Assembly: GCF_002741015.1 (NCBI RefSeq)
Contig: NZ_CP016616.1
Span: forward strand, 4,311,501 to 4,375,500
DNA: 64,000 nucleotides
Source of the DNA: Microvirga ossetica
GTDB lineage: Bacteria > Pseudomonadota > Alphaproteobacteria > Rhizobiales > Beijerinckiaceae
Direction of reading: 5' to 3'
Shown here piece after piece: positions 20,504-29,394 of the stretch. The translations under genes and the position numbers were made by a program. Every line of letters starts with the position of its first letter. Positions within the stretch are counted from its first letter, which is position 1. The notes under the pieces are model-generated. The model did no database searches. It was not told the DNA's origin and was given only the letters and a program-made list of their open reading frames with translations.

Positions 20504-21238
20504 ATGACCCGCCCGATCATCATCCTCGTGGAACCCCAGCTCGCCGAGAACATCGGCATGGTCGCCCGCGCCATGGCCAATTTCGGGCTGTCGGAGCTGC
20601 GCCTCGTTTCGCCGCGCAACGGCTGGCCCAAGAAGGGGGCGCATTCGGCGGCATCGGGCGCGACCCATGTGCTGGAAAGCGCGACGCTCTACGACAATGT
20701 CCGCGAGGCCATCGCCGACCTGAACTTCGTCTTCGCCACCACCGCCCGCGAGCGCGGGCAGATGAAGCGGGTCTTCGCACCCGATGCAGCCATGGCGGAA
20801 GCGCAGGCGCGCCTCGGAGCGGGGCAGGGGATCGGCATCCTGTTCGGGCGCGAGCGCACGGGGCTCGAGAACGACGAGGTCTCGCTCGCCGATGCGATCA
20901 TCACCTTTCCGGTCGACCCGAAATTCTCCTCGCTGAACCTGGCGCAGGCGGTCCTTCTCGTCTCGTACGAGTGGTACAAGCTCGCCACCGGCGGTGCGCT
21001 GCCCTTCGACGGCGGCCCGCAATCCCCGCCGGCCCCGCGCGAGATGGTGACGTCGTTCTTCGATTATATCGAGAGCGAGCTCGACGCGGTGAACTTCTAT
21101 CCCGAGGACAAGAAGCCGACCATGACCCGCAACATGCGGGACATCTTCCACCGTCTCGAGATGACCGAGCAGGAGGTCCGCACCCTGCGCGGGGCGATTC
21201 GCGCCCTTGCGGAAGGGCGCAGGTTGAGAAAACCTTAA
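20504..21238 (+). CDS. SpoU/TrmJ-family RNA 2'-O-methyltransferase
   Basis: This 244-residue SPOUT-class enzyme methylates a ribose 2'-OH, most likely in tRNA (TrmJ-like). Motif 1 is LVEPQLAENIGMVARAMANF (residues 8-27), motif 2 is GILFGRERTGLENDEV near 115, and motif 3 is FSSLNLAQAVLLVSYEW near 145. These form the trefoil-knot SAM site. It has the short helical C-terminal extension of TrmJ proteins. The exact substrate cannot be read from sequence. Confidence 0.88.
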   Translation: MTRPIIILVEPQLAENIGMVARAMANFGLSELRLVSPRNGWPKKGAHSAASGATHVLESATLYDNVREAIADLNFVFATTARERGQMKRVFAPDAAMAEAQARLGAGQGIGILFGRERTGLENDEVSLADAIITFPVDPKFSSLNLAQAVLLVSYEWYKLATGGALPFDGGPQSPPAPREMVTSFFDYIESELDAVNFYPEDKKPTMTRNMRDIFHRLEMTEQEVRTLRGAIRALAEGRRLRKP

Positions 21239-21303
21239 GCTAATCGTGGCTTTATAGAGTTCGGGCTCTATCTGCCCGGCTGACCATAGAGTTTGAGACG
21301 ACG

Positions 21304-22506
21304 ATGCGCCGCTGCCTGCTGCCCTTTCTGCTCCTTGGCGTCTCCCTCGCCGCCCCAGCGGCCCGTGCGGCCACGCCGCCGCAGCAGCCCGCACAGGGGC
21401 CCGGCGGGCGCGACTACACGTCGACGGAGGTGGTTAAGCGCGCGGTCGGCACGGCGAGTTCCGGAACCTTCGTCTTTCATGGCAACGACGCTCCCGCAAA
21501 GCCGCGTCCGGTGGTGATCTTCCTGCATTCCTGGGGTGCGGTGGATCCCGGCCTCTACGGCGGCTGGATCGACCATCTCGCCCGCAAGGGCCATCTCGTG
21601 CTCTTCCCGCGCTTCCAGGACGTGAACCGCTCCCGTCCAGCGGATGCCTCGAACCTCGCCGAAGATCTGATCCAAAGCGCTCTCGCAGCCCTGGCGGAGG
21701 ATGAGAACGCCAAGCCCGACCGGGAGCGCGTCGCCTTCATCGGCCATTCGGCCGGCGCGCCGATTGCATTCAACCTCGCGGCCGGGACGGAGTCCGGCAA
21801 GGTCCCGGCCCCGAAGCTCGTCTTCGGCCTGATGCCGGGCGGCATCGCCTCCAACGAGAAGGAGCGCGGCATCCACCTGCGCGATCTTTCGACCATTGCG
21901 CCCTCGACCATGCTCATCACCATGAGCGGCGATCGCGACCATCTGCCGAGCGATCGCGCCGCCCGCCTCCTCATGCAGCAGGCGAGCGCCGTTCCGAGCA
22001 ACCGCAAGCTCCTCATGCGGGCGTCTTCGGACGATCACGGCTTTCCCGCCATGACCGCGGCGCTGGCGTCCCCCGGTTCGCCGAAGGCCGAATACGATGC
22101 CACCGCCATCAAGCTGCCGCCGGATCCGCCGCGCGATCCCAAGCAGCGCAACACCTGGCGCTGGAGCGCCGACATGGCGCTCACCGGGCCGCAGATCCTC
22201 CTGACCCAGGCGCTCGGCAACAACGGCACCGATACTCTCGATTACCTCGCCTTTTGGAAGACCTTCGACATCGCCTCCGAGGCAGCCTTCGCCGGCAAGG
22301 ATGCGGCCGCACTCCTGCGCGATCCGAAATTCGTCGATATGGGCACCTGGAGCGACGGCTGGCCCGTGCGGCGGCTCTCGGCGCAGATGCCGAAGGTCGA
22401 GGGGCAGGAGAACAAGCCCGAGCCGGGTCCGCGCCGCAGGCTCAACATGGCGCCGCCGGAAACCAAGCAGGGATCGTCCGACTTTCTCACCAAGTTGCGT
22501 TCGTAA
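21304..22506 (+). CDS. Secreted alpha/beta-hydrolase
   Basis: This 400-residue protein has a clear Sec signal (LLPFLLLGVSLAAPAARA). The hydrolase core shows VVIFLHSWGAVDP (oxyanion-hole region), the nucleophile elbow FIGHSAGAPIAFNLA near residue 150 and SSDDHGFPAM near 240, which could hold the catalytic His. It resembles dienelactone/PAF-hydrolase-like folds, but the substrate is unknown. The C-terminal 60 residues are proline- and charge-rich. murI begins within ten bases, suggesting co-transcription. Confidence 0.75.
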   Translation: MRRCLLPFLLLGVSLAAPAARAATPPQQPAQGPGGRDYTSTEVVKRAVGTASSGTFVFHGNDAPAKPRPVVIFLHSWGAVDPGLYGGWIDHLARKGHLVLFPRFQDVNRSRPADASNLAEDLIQSALAALAEDENAKPDRERVAFIGHSAGAPIAFNLAAGTESGKVPAPKLVFGLMPGGIASNEKERGIHLRDLSTIAPSTMLITMSGDRDHLPSDRAARLLMQQASAVPSNRKLLMRASSDDHGFPAMTAALASPGSPKAEYDATAIKLPPDPPRDPKQRNTWRWSADMALTGPQILLTQALGNNGTDTLDYLAFWKTFDIASEAAFAGKDAAALLRDPKFVDMGTWSDGWPVRRLSAQMPKVEGQENKPEPGPRRRLNMAPPETKQGSSDFLTKLRS

Positions 22507-22515
22507 GGGTTGGTC

Positions 22516-23388
22516 ATGCGTGTCGATCTTCTGGCGGGGGCTACCTATAATCCCGCCGTCATGCCGTCTCCCGTCCCCACCATCCTCGTCTTCGATTCCG
22601 GCCTCGGCGGCCTCACGGTCTTCTCGGAGGTCCTGAAGATCCGCCCCGACGCGCGCTATGTCTACGCGGCGGACGATGCGGGCTTCCCCTACGGCCGTCT
22701 CGCCGAGTCGGTCCTGGCGGAGCGGGTCGTCGCCGTCATGGAGCGGCTGATCGAGCTCCACGATCCCGACATCGCGGTGGTGGCCTGCAACACCGCATCC
22801 ACCCTCGTGCTGCCGTATCTCAGGGCGAGGTTCTCAATCCCCTTCGTCGGCACGGTCCCGGCTATCAAGCCGGCGGCTCAGACCACGCAGACCGGCTACC
22901 TCACGGTGCTCGCGACCCCGGCGACGGTCGCCCGCGACTACACCCGCGACCTGATCGAGACCTATGCGGCCGGCTGCAAGGTCAACCTCGTCGGCTCGCG
23001 CCGTCTGGCCGGCTTCGCCGAGGCGGAGCTTGCTGGCAGTCCCGTCTCGGATGAGGAGCTTCTGGAGGAACTCGGTCCCTGCTTCATCGAGGATGCCGGG
23101 GGCAGGACCGATGTGGTGGCGCTGAGCTGCACCCATTACCCGCTTCTGTTGCCGCGCTTCCAAACGCTCGCGCCCTGGCCGGTCACCTGGATCGACCCGG
23201 CGCCTGCCATCGCCCGCCGGGTGACGCAGCTGATCGGCCAGCCTGTCCCGGGCCACGAGGCCGACGAGAACGAGACCGTAGCCGTTTTCACGAGCGGGGC
23301 GGGGATCGGCCTGGATCTGCGCGAGGCCCTGCGGGAGAAGGGTCTTCCGGCGATCGCCATTGAGGATATGCCTCTGCTGGTCGGGTGA
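22516..23388 (+). CDS. murI: Glutamate racemase
   Basis: MurI makes D-glutamate for peptidoglycan. Both catalytic cysteines are present, in VACNTASTLV and ALSCTHYPLLL, along with the N-terminal VFDSGLGGLTVF and YAADDAGFPYG. The start at 22516 has AAGGG six bases upstream; the ATG at 22561, right before the conserved core, has no ribosome site but gives the usual family length. The upstream gene ends at 22506, so coupling is likely. Confidence 0.93.
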   Translation: MRVDLLAGATYNPAVMPSPVPTILVFDSGLGGLTVFSEVLKIRPDARYVYAADDAGFPYGRLAESVLAERVVAVMERLIELHDPDIAVVACNTASTLVLPYLRARFSIPFVGTVPAIKPAAQTTQTGYLTVLATPATVARDYTRDLIETYAAGCKVNLVGSRRLAGFAEAELAGSPVSDEELLEELGPCFIEDAGGRTDVVALSCTHYPLLLPRFQTLAPWPVTWIDPAPAIARRVTQLIGQPVPGHEADENETVAVFTSGAGIGLDLREALREKGLPAIAIEDMPLLVG

Positions 23389-23402
23389 CGATAAGCGGCC
23401 GA

Positions 23403-23431
23403 TTGACTTTCCCGCCTTTTCCGCCTAAATG
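23403..23431 (+). promoter_or_regulatory. Candidate promoter of rpsD
   Basis: TTGACT and TAAATG are separated by 17 bases. The following leader of about 130 bases contains a possible hairpin (CACGGG...CCCGTG, 23451-23483), which could serve ribosomal-protein control. The -10 match is weak. Confidence 0.35.
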
Positions 23432-23565
23432 CCTCCCGTTCGCGCGGTCCTCACGGGCCGCGTAACTTTTTACGCTCCCGTGGCCCGGCTTCTTGTCGGC
23501 CTGTCGTCCCGAAAGGGAAGAGGAGGGCGCGTTCCTCGCAAATTCGACAACAAAGAGGAACAGCG

Positions 23566-24183
23566 ATGTCGAAGCGCATTCAGGCCAAGCATAAGCTTGA
23601 CCGCCGTATGGGTCAGAATATCTGGGGCCGCCCGAAGAGCCCTGTGAACCGCCGCGAATACGGCCCCGGCCAGCATGGCCAGCGCCGCAAGGGCAAGATG
23701 TCTGACTTCGGCACGCAGCTGCGCGCCAAGCAGAAGCTCAAGGGCTACTACGCCAACATCACCGAGAAGCAGTTCCGCCGTTACTATGCGGAGGCGATCC
23801 GCCTGAAGGGCGACTCGGGCGAGAACCTGGTCGGCCTGCTCGAGCGCCGTCTCGACGCGGTCGTGTACCGCTCGAAGTTCGTCGCGACCCCGTTCGCTGC
23901 CCGTCAGTTCGTCAACCACGGTCACGTGAAGGTCAACGGCCGCCGCGTGAACATCCCGAGCTATCAGGTGAAGGCCGGCGATGTGATCGAGGTGAAGGAC
24001 AAGTCGAAGCAGCTCGAGGTCGTCGTCGTGGCGAGCCAGCTCGCCGAGCGCGACGTGCCCGACTACATCGAGGTCGATCACTCCAAGATGACGGCCCGCG
24101 TCACGCGCATCCCGACCCTGTCGGAAGTGCCGTACCCGGTCCAGATGGAACCGAACCTCGTGATCGAGTTCTACTCGCGCTAA
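23566..24183 (+). CDS. rpsD: 30S ribosomal protein S4
   Basis: S4 nucleates 16S rRNA folding in the small subunit. The 205-residue protein has the basic N-terminal part ([15 protein letters not shown]), the conserved [11 protein letters not shown] and the S4 RNA-binding domain ([34 protein letters not shown]). It lacks N-terminal zinc cysteines, as in the C-minus form. The ATG follows GAGGAACAGCG. It stands alone here, followed by a terminator. Confidence 0.97.
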   Translation: MSKRIQAKHKLDRRMGQNIWGRPKSPVNRREYGPGQHGQRRKGKMSDFGTQLRAKQKLKGYYANITEKQFRRYYAEAIRLKGDSGENLVGLLERRLDAVVYRSKFVATPFAARQFVNHGHVKVNGRRVNIPSYQVKAGDVIEVKDKSKQLEVVVVASQLAERDVPDYIEVDHSKMTARVTRIPTLSEVPYPVQMEPNLVIEFYSR

Positions 24184-24211
24184 TTCGCGAAGAGCCGATT
24201 TCGGAAAACGG

Positions 24212-24238
24212 AAAGGCCGCCCGGTGGGCGGCCTTTTT
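24212..24238 (+). terminator. Intrinsic terminator after rpsD
   Basis: AAGGCCGCC and GGCGGCCTT pair around a CGGT loop and are followed by a run of T. It is placed 30 bases past the rpsD stop. Confidence 0.9.
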
Positions 24239-24249
24239 GCTGTTTGGCG

Positions 24250-24831
24250 TTACTGCTGCTGCACGGGGCCGCGGGAGCTGTCCCGATGCATGCCGATGCG
24301 GTGCCGGTCCGGACCATGGCCGCGGCGCCCGCCGCGGTCGTTCCAGCGCGGGCCGTCGAGATTGACGGCTTCGCGCATCAGGCGCGGCGCGATCCGCTTC
24401 TGGTCTTCGCTGAACGTATCCCAGAGGGGACGCAGGGCGGTCGTGACGGCGGCCGAGCGCTGGGCACCTTCGTTCATCATCGTGCTGCGCCGCTCGAGGC
24501 GCTGCATGAAGTCCGTGGACTGGCGCTGCTCGCGGGACGGACGCTGCTCGAAGCGGGAGAAGCGCTGCTCGGCCGAGGTGCGGATCGCGGTCTCGACCGG
24601 GGTCCAGAGCCGTTCCTGATCGGGGGCGAGCTTCAGACCGGCCTTGATCGAGGCGATGCGGGCATCGACGAGGCGGTTGAAGTCGTCCTGGCTCATGCGG
24701 GGACGGCGATCCTGCCGGCCCTGATCCTGGGAGGCCGCCGGCGCATTCGGTGCCGGATTCTGCTGCGCCAGCGCGAGGGTGCCCGTTCCGGCCAGTAGGG
24801 TCGCAAGAGCGATGGTGGCGATGGTCTTCAT
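24250..24831 (-). CDS. Spy/CpxP-like LTXXQ-motif periplasmic protein
   Basis: This 193-residue secreted protein has a signal peptide (ATIALATLLAGTGTLALAQ) and a helical core with two LTxxQ-like motifs, LAPDQERLW near residue 75 and FSEDQKRIA near 143. These are the hallmarks of Spy/CpxP-type periplasmic chaperones. The N-terminal linker is rich in Q, P and A; the C-terminal tail is basic and His/Arg-rich (RRGHGPDRHRIGMHRD), which might bind metal. It converges with rpsD across the terminator. Confidence 0.8.
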   Translation of the reverse strand: MKTIATIALATLLAGTGTLALAQQNPAPNAPAASQDQGRQDRRPRMSQDDFNRLVDARIASIKAGLKLAPDQERLWTPVETAIRTSAEQRFSRFEQRPSREQRQSTDFMQRLERRSTMMNEGAQRSAAVTTALRPLWDTFSEDQKRIAPRLMREAVNLDGPRWNDRGGRRGHGPDRHRIGMHRDSSRGPVQQQ

Positions 24832-25045
24832 GCGGATATCCTCGGTTGTGGCGATAGGATTAGATTGCTCCGATCCTGCTCTCTCCGAGGTGACTGCCGC
24901 ATGAACTTTTTGTCATGTGCGGGTTCATCGTCGTCCGGCGGTGAAGCTGCACAGACCTCACGCAGAGGCGGTTTTCTGTTGAAAAAATCTATCTCAGGTT
25001 GAGTCGTGGCGGGGCCGAAACTATCGTGAATGCGGGGAGAGTGGC

Positions 25046-27340
25046 ATGCCGAAAGCGATTGTCCTGTTCTCTGACGGTACCGGCAACAGCGCTGCGGCGC
25101 TGTTCAAGACCAATGTCTGGCGCCTCTATCAAGCGCTCGATCTGTCGCCGCCCGAGCCCGGCGAGAGCCGGCAGATCGCCTATTACGACGACGGCGTCGG
25201 GACATCGGCTTTCAAGCTCTTCGCGGTGTTCGGCGGCATTTTCGGGCTCGGACTCAAGCGCAACGTTCTCGACATCTACACCTTCCTCTGCCGCAACTAC
25301 GAACCTGGCGACCGGATCTATGCCTTCGGCTTCAGCCGCGGCGCCTTCACGATTCGCGTCCTGGTCGGTCTCGTCGTCAAGGAAGGGCTGATCCAATGCG
25401 AGCAGGACGCCTCCTTCAACAAGCACGCCGCGGATGCCTATCGCGAGTACCGCAAGCGCTACAACCAGACGGGCGGGCTGGTGGGGCCGCTTCGGTGGCT
25501 GAGAGATTTCGCCATGCGCACGTGGCGGAGATGGCGTGGGCAGATCCAGTATGAAGACGTGCCCCGCCTCGAGATCGACGAGATCGCCTTCGTCGGCGTG
25601 TGGGACACGGTGGCAGCCTACGGGCTGCCGCTCGCGGAACTGACGCGGGCCGTCGACGACTGGGTCTGGCCGCTCTCGATGCCGAACTACAAGCTGTCGG
25701 AAAAGGTTCTGCATGCACGCCATGCTCTCGCCCTCGACGACGAGCGCGACACCTTCCATCCGCTGCTCTGGGACGAAGTGGCCGAAGCCGAGATGATCGC
25801 CCTGGGGCGCGTGCGGCGCGATCGCCTGCGGCAGGTCTGGTTCGCGGGGATGCACTCCAATGTCGGCGGCGGCTATCCCGATGACAGCTTGTCCTACGTG
25901 TCCCTCGAATGGATGCTCGACGAGGCAGCAAAAGCCGGTCTGCGCTTCGACGACAAGGCGGTCGCGGAGATCCGGCGCACAGCCAGTCCCTATGGCCCGA
26001 TCTACAATTCGCGGCGGGGCTTCGCTGCCTATTACCGGTATCAGCCGCGCAAGATCTCCGCTCGTCTCGACCCGCCGGACCCGACCACCAGGGTCATGCA
26101 GGACACGGATCTCAAAGGCGCTGGCCTCCTCACCGGAGTCCGGATCCACGAGAGCGTCCTCGAACGCATCCGGCAGGGGGACGACGACTACGCGCCGATC
26201 GTCCTGCCGGCTTCCTACGAGATCGTGCGTTCGGACGAAGCCGTCGAGCCACCCGGCGAGGCGCGCTCTGACCTTCGCGCGCAGCAGCAGGAAGGGGTCT
26301 GGAACATCGTCTGGAAGCGGCGCGTCACCTATTTCAGCACGGTCGTCGTCTCGCTCCTTTTGGCGGCGATGCCGCTGTTCGAAGGATTATGGCCGCCGTC
26401 CGCCTGCGTCGGGCCGCAATGTCTCGTCTCTCCCGTCTTGTCCAAGATCGGACAATTCCTCCCCGGCTTCCTCTCGCCGTGGATCGATGCCTTCGCCAAC
26501 CGGCCGGGATGGTTTCTAATCGGGGTGATCGCGATCGCCCTGCTGCTGCGCAAGAGCACGTCCCTGCAGGTGGCGATCCATGACGGCATGCGCGACCTCT
26601 GGGCCGGATCCCTCGGCATGGTCGGGCCGAGCCACAGCCCGAAGCCGCGGGTAGAGGAAATTTCCGCCGGCTGGATCTATCGGCTGCGGACGAACGCGGC
26701 CTATCAGGCCATTCTGCAGATCCTGAAATGGCGGGCCGTGCCGAATGTCTTCGGGATCGCCATTCTCGCAATCGGATTGCTCGGCGGGCTCGCCTTGACG
26801 GTTCTGCTGGTACAGAGCGTCGTCTATCGCACGCAACTCCACGTCGCCGAGCAGGACAACCGCCTCTGCATCGGTCCGACGGTTCAGGCGGAGCAGTTCT
26901 CGCCCCGCCTGCTATGCTGGTCCACCGGCCGGCAGGTCGAGGCCGGCACGCGATACAAGATCCTCTTTCGTGTGATCGAGCCCTGGTTCGACCGGGACAT
27001 CGCCACGAGCCCGGCAGGCTTCGAGGCAGGGCGGATGCCCTGGTACATTCATTTTACCGCCATTCCCATGCGCCGCTTCCCGGCATCGGACTGGCTCCAG
27101 ACCATGGCCAAGATCATCCCGGCGGATGGCGACGGCGGTCCCATCGAAGCGCTGGATGTGGTCTGCGATCCGCAGGGCACGTGGTGCTCGGCCGAACTCG
27201 TGGCCAAGGCCGACGGGCTGCTCCATCTGTTCGCCAACGACGCCATCGTCAGGTGGGATAGACTGACGGACGCCTATTACGGCGACAACAGCGGCCTTGC
27301 GGACGTGACCGTCGAGCCGATGGAGCTTTCGCGGAAATGA
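25046..27340 (+). CDS. DUF2235 (Tle1-like) alpha/beta-hydrolase with membrane segments
   Basis: This 764-residue protein begins with a DUF2235 domain: KAIVLFSDGTGNS at the N-terminus, YYDDGVGT near residue 48, the nucleophile elbow FGFSRGAFTIR near 94, a DTVAAYG segment and GMHSNVGGGYPDDSLSYVSL near 270. Related domains include type VI secretion phospholipase effectors (Tle1). The C-terminal half has three membrane segments near residues 430-450, 480-500 and 565-590, and a periplasmic-looking end domain. No VgrG, PAAR or immunity gene is adjacent, so a housekeeping lipase role is equally possible. Confidence 0.78.
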   Translation: MPKAIVLFSDGTGNSAAALFKTNVWRLYQALDLSPPEPGESRQIAYYDDGVGTSAFKLFAVFGGIFGLGLKRNVLDIYTFLCRNYEPGDRIYAFGFSRGAFTIRVLVGLVVKEGLIQCEQDASFNKHAADAYREYRKRYNQTGGLVGPLRWLRDFAMRTWRRWRGQIQYEDVPRLEIDEIAFVGVWDTVAAYGLPLAELTRAVDDWVWPLSMPNYKLSEKVLHARHALALDDERDTFHPLLWDEVAEAEMIALGRVRRDRLRQVWFAGMHSNVGGGYPDDSLSYVSLEWMLDEAAKAGLRFDDKAVAEIRRTASPYGPIYNSRRGFAAYYRYQPRKISARLDPPDPTTRVMQDTDLKGAGLLTGVRIHESVLERIRQGDDDYAPIVLPASYEIVRSDEAVEPPGEARSDLRAQQQEGVWNIVWKRRVTYFSTVVVSLLLAAMPLFEGLWPPSACVGPQCLVSPVLSKIGQFLPGFLSPWIDAFANRPGWFLIGVIAIALLLRKSTSLQVAIHDGMRDLWAGSLGMVGPSHSPKPRVEEISAGWIYRLRTNAAYQAILQILKWRAVPNVFGIAILAIGLLGGLALTVLLVQSVVYRTQLHVAEQDNRLCIGPTVQAEQFSPRLLCWSTGRQVEAGTRYKILFRVIEPWFDRDIATSPAGFEAGRMPWYIHFTAIPMRRFPASDWLQTMAKIIPADGDGGPIEALDVVCDPQGTWCSAELVAKADGLLHLFANDAIVRWDRLTDAYYGDNSGLADVTVEPMELSRK

Positions 27341-27352
27341 CGGTTCGGGGCG

Positions 27353-27904
27353 TCACAGCCGTTTCAGGAAGCCGGCGAACCGCATCAGTCCCTCCGGCCA
27401 GGGACCGTGGCCGCTTTCCGTGTTGAGATGGCCGGCATCGCCGGCATCGACGATTGCCGAGCCCCAGGAATAGGCGAGATCCTCCGCCTTCTCGTAATCG
27501 CAATGGGGATCGGTGCGGCTGGCGACCAGGACGGATGGGAAGGGGAATGGGTCGCGCGGTATCGGGGCGAAGGCGCGGTCGATGGCGGGGACGAAGTCCG
27601 CCCTCTCCACATCCGGCACGCTGACGAGGAATGCGCCCTGGACCTTGCCGCTCGGCAGAAGGGGAGCCGCATGGGCGATGGCCAGCACGCCGAGGCTGTG
27701 GCCGACCAGGACGACCGGCTTCTCGGCCCGCTTCACGTCGTCGACGATGCGTCCGACCCAGGCCTCCTTGTTGGGGGCATCCCAGTTCTCCTGCTCGACC
27801 CGCCACGCGGTCGAGAGCTGACGCTCCCACCGGCTCTGCCAGTGGTCGATGCCTGAATTTTCATGGCCGGGAACGATGAGGATGTCGCAATCGGAGGTTT
27901 TCAT
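27353..27904 (-). CDS. RBBP9/YdeN-family serine hydrolase
   Basis: This 183-residue small alpha/beta-hydrolase shows the family N-terminus ILIVPGHENSGIDHWQSRWE, the nucleophile in LVGHSLGVLAIAH near residue 68, the acid in SRTDPHCDYEKAE near 130 and the base His in GHLNTESGHGPWPEG near 157. All three catalytic residues appear present. Its substrate is unknown. It converges with the DUF2235 gene, with twelve bases between. Confidence 0.9.
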   Translation of the reverse strand: MKTSDCDILIVPGHENSGIDHWQSRWERQLSTAWRVEQENWDAPNKEAWVGRIVDDVKRAEKPVVLVGHSLGVLAIAHAAPLLPSGKVQGAFLVSVPDVERADFVPAIDRAFAPIPRDPFPFPSVLVASRTDPHCDYEKAEDLAYSWGSAIVDAGDAGHLNTESGHGPWPEGLMRFAGFLKRL

Positions 27905-27935
27905 CCCCCCGAGATAAAGTCCCGCATGGGCCGGT

Positions 27936-29189
27936 TCAAGCGCTCCGCTTCAACTCCATGTTCTCCTCCGCCTCCTTCAGGACGGCCTCTCGCTCCGCGA
28001 TGTAATCGCGGGTCACGGGCACCACGTCGTTGCGGCGGGTGAGCTGGAGCTGGAACACCACCGCGTCCTGCCACCGGAAGGCGGATTCGGACTTGGCGAG
28101 ATAGCACTCCCACATCCGGCAGAAGCGCTCGTCGTAAAGGCGCAGCACCTCCTCGCGATGGGCCATGAAGCGCTCGCGCCAGGCCTTCAGGGTATAGGCG
28201 TAGTGCAGGCGCAGGATCTCGAGGTCGGTCACGATCAGCCCGGCCCGCTCGATGGCGGGCATCATCTCCGAGAGCACGGGCAGATGCCCGCCGGGGAAGA
28301 TGTATTTGGTGATCCAGGGATTGGTCGGATAGGGCGTGCCCGAGCGCCCGATGGTGTGCAGAAGCATCACCCCGTCCTCCTTAAGGAGGCCGCGGCAGGC
28401 CTGGAAATAGGCGTCGTAGGAGGGCACGCCCACGTGCTCGAACATGCCCACCGACACGATGCGGTCGAAGGTGCCTTTCGTTGCCCGATAATCCTCGAGC
28501 TCGAACTGCACCCGATCCTGGAGGCAGGCGGTGGCGGAGCGCCTGCGCGACGCCTCGAGCTGCTCTTCCGAGAGCGTGATGCCCCTGACCGAGCCCGCTC
28601 CGGCGACCTGCGCGAGGTAGAGCCCCATTCCGCCCCAGCCGGAGCCGATATCGAGGACGCTGTGGCCCCGGTCGACCAGCAGCTTGGCCGCAATATGCCG
28701 TTTCTTGGCTGCCTGAGCCTCCTCGAGGCTGGCATCCGGATGGTCGAAATAGGCGCAGGAATATTGCCGGTCGCTGTCGAGGAAGAGGGCGTAGAGCCGC
28801 CCGTCGAGGTCGTAATGGTGCGCCACGTTGCGCTTGGAGCGGCTCGCATCGTTCTCGGCCCGGCGCATCATCCAGTGGCGGATCCTGCGCAGGCGGCGCA
28901 GGGGAAGTTCGTGGAGTTGCCCATGGGTGTCCTGGAGGAGAAGCTGGAGCAGGTCGAGCATCGTGCCCCGCTCGATGACGAGGCGGCCATCCACGAACAA
29001 TTCGCCCAGCTTCAATTCCGGATGGAGGCACAGCGCCATCTGGGCCGCGGCGTCCGCGAAGCGAATCGAGACCCGTGGTTCCGTTTCGTTACCGAAGGTG
29101 AGGCGCCGGCCTCCGGCCGTGACCACCTCCAAAGTGCCGTGTTTCACGGCCCGCGTGAACGCAAGATAGAGAAGCTTCTCCGACAGCAT
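27936..29189 (-). CDS. Cyclopropane-fatty-acyl-phospholipid synthase family methyltransferase
   Basis: This 417-residue SAM-dependent enzyme adds a methylene bridge, or a related methyl group, to unsaturated phospholipid acyl chains. The N-terminal lipid-binding domain is followed by NVAHHYDLDGRLYALFLD, QYSCAYFDHPDASLEEAQ, the SAM site VLDIGSGWGGMGLYLA near residue 184, the family segment GITLSEEQ and the C-terminal YTLKAWRERFMAHR. The order and length fit CFA synthases. It sits just upstream of a dispersed repeat. Confidence 0.9.
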   Translation of the reverse strand: MLSEKLLYLAFTRAVKHGTLEVVTAGGRRLTFGNETEPRVSIRFADAAAQMALCLHPELKLGELFVDGRLVIERGTMLDLLQLLLQDTHGQLHELPLRRLRRIRHWMMRRAENDASRSKRNVAHHYDLDGRLYALFLDSDRQYSCAYFDHPDASLEEAQAAKKRHIAAKLLVDRGHSVLDIGSGWGGMGLYLAQVAGAGSVRGITLSEEQLEASRRRSATACLQDRVQFELEDYRATKGTFDRIVSVGMFEHVGVPSYDAYFQACRGLLKEDGVMLLHTIGRSGTPYPTNPWITKYIFPGGHLPVLSEMMPAIERAGLIVTDLEILRLHYAYTLKAWRERFMAHREEVLRLYDERFCRMWECYLAKSESAFRWQDAVVFQLQLTRRNDVVPVTRDYIAEREAVLKEAEENMELKRSA

Positions 29190-29219
29190 GGCAACAATCC
29201 CCGTGCCGTTGATCTCTCA

Positions 29220-29349
29220 GCGCATCGGGCGGAAAAGGGTCCCGGTTTTCGCTGACGCGGCCCTCTGGGTCCGCACCGGACGATGCGCTCTTCAAGAGAG
29301 AGGCTTCGGAAACGATCCCAAAAGTGGATTCAGCTTCTGGGCCCGATGC
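29220..29349. repeat. Dispersed double-palindrome repeat, copy 1
   Basis: It shares its plan with 46142-46250: GCGCATCG-GCGGAAAAG...CCGGTTTTC...CGATGCGC, then TCAAGA, then GATCCCAAAAGTGGA...GGGCCCGATGC. This copy has an extra 20-base insert in the first palindrome loop. The AAAAGTGG/CCGGTTTT core is typical of palindromic repeats found many times in Rhizobiales genomes. Confidence 0.75.
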
Positions 29350-29394
29350 CTACCGGGATTGTTGCTCATTGTGGAAAAATTTCCAGCCCCCGAG

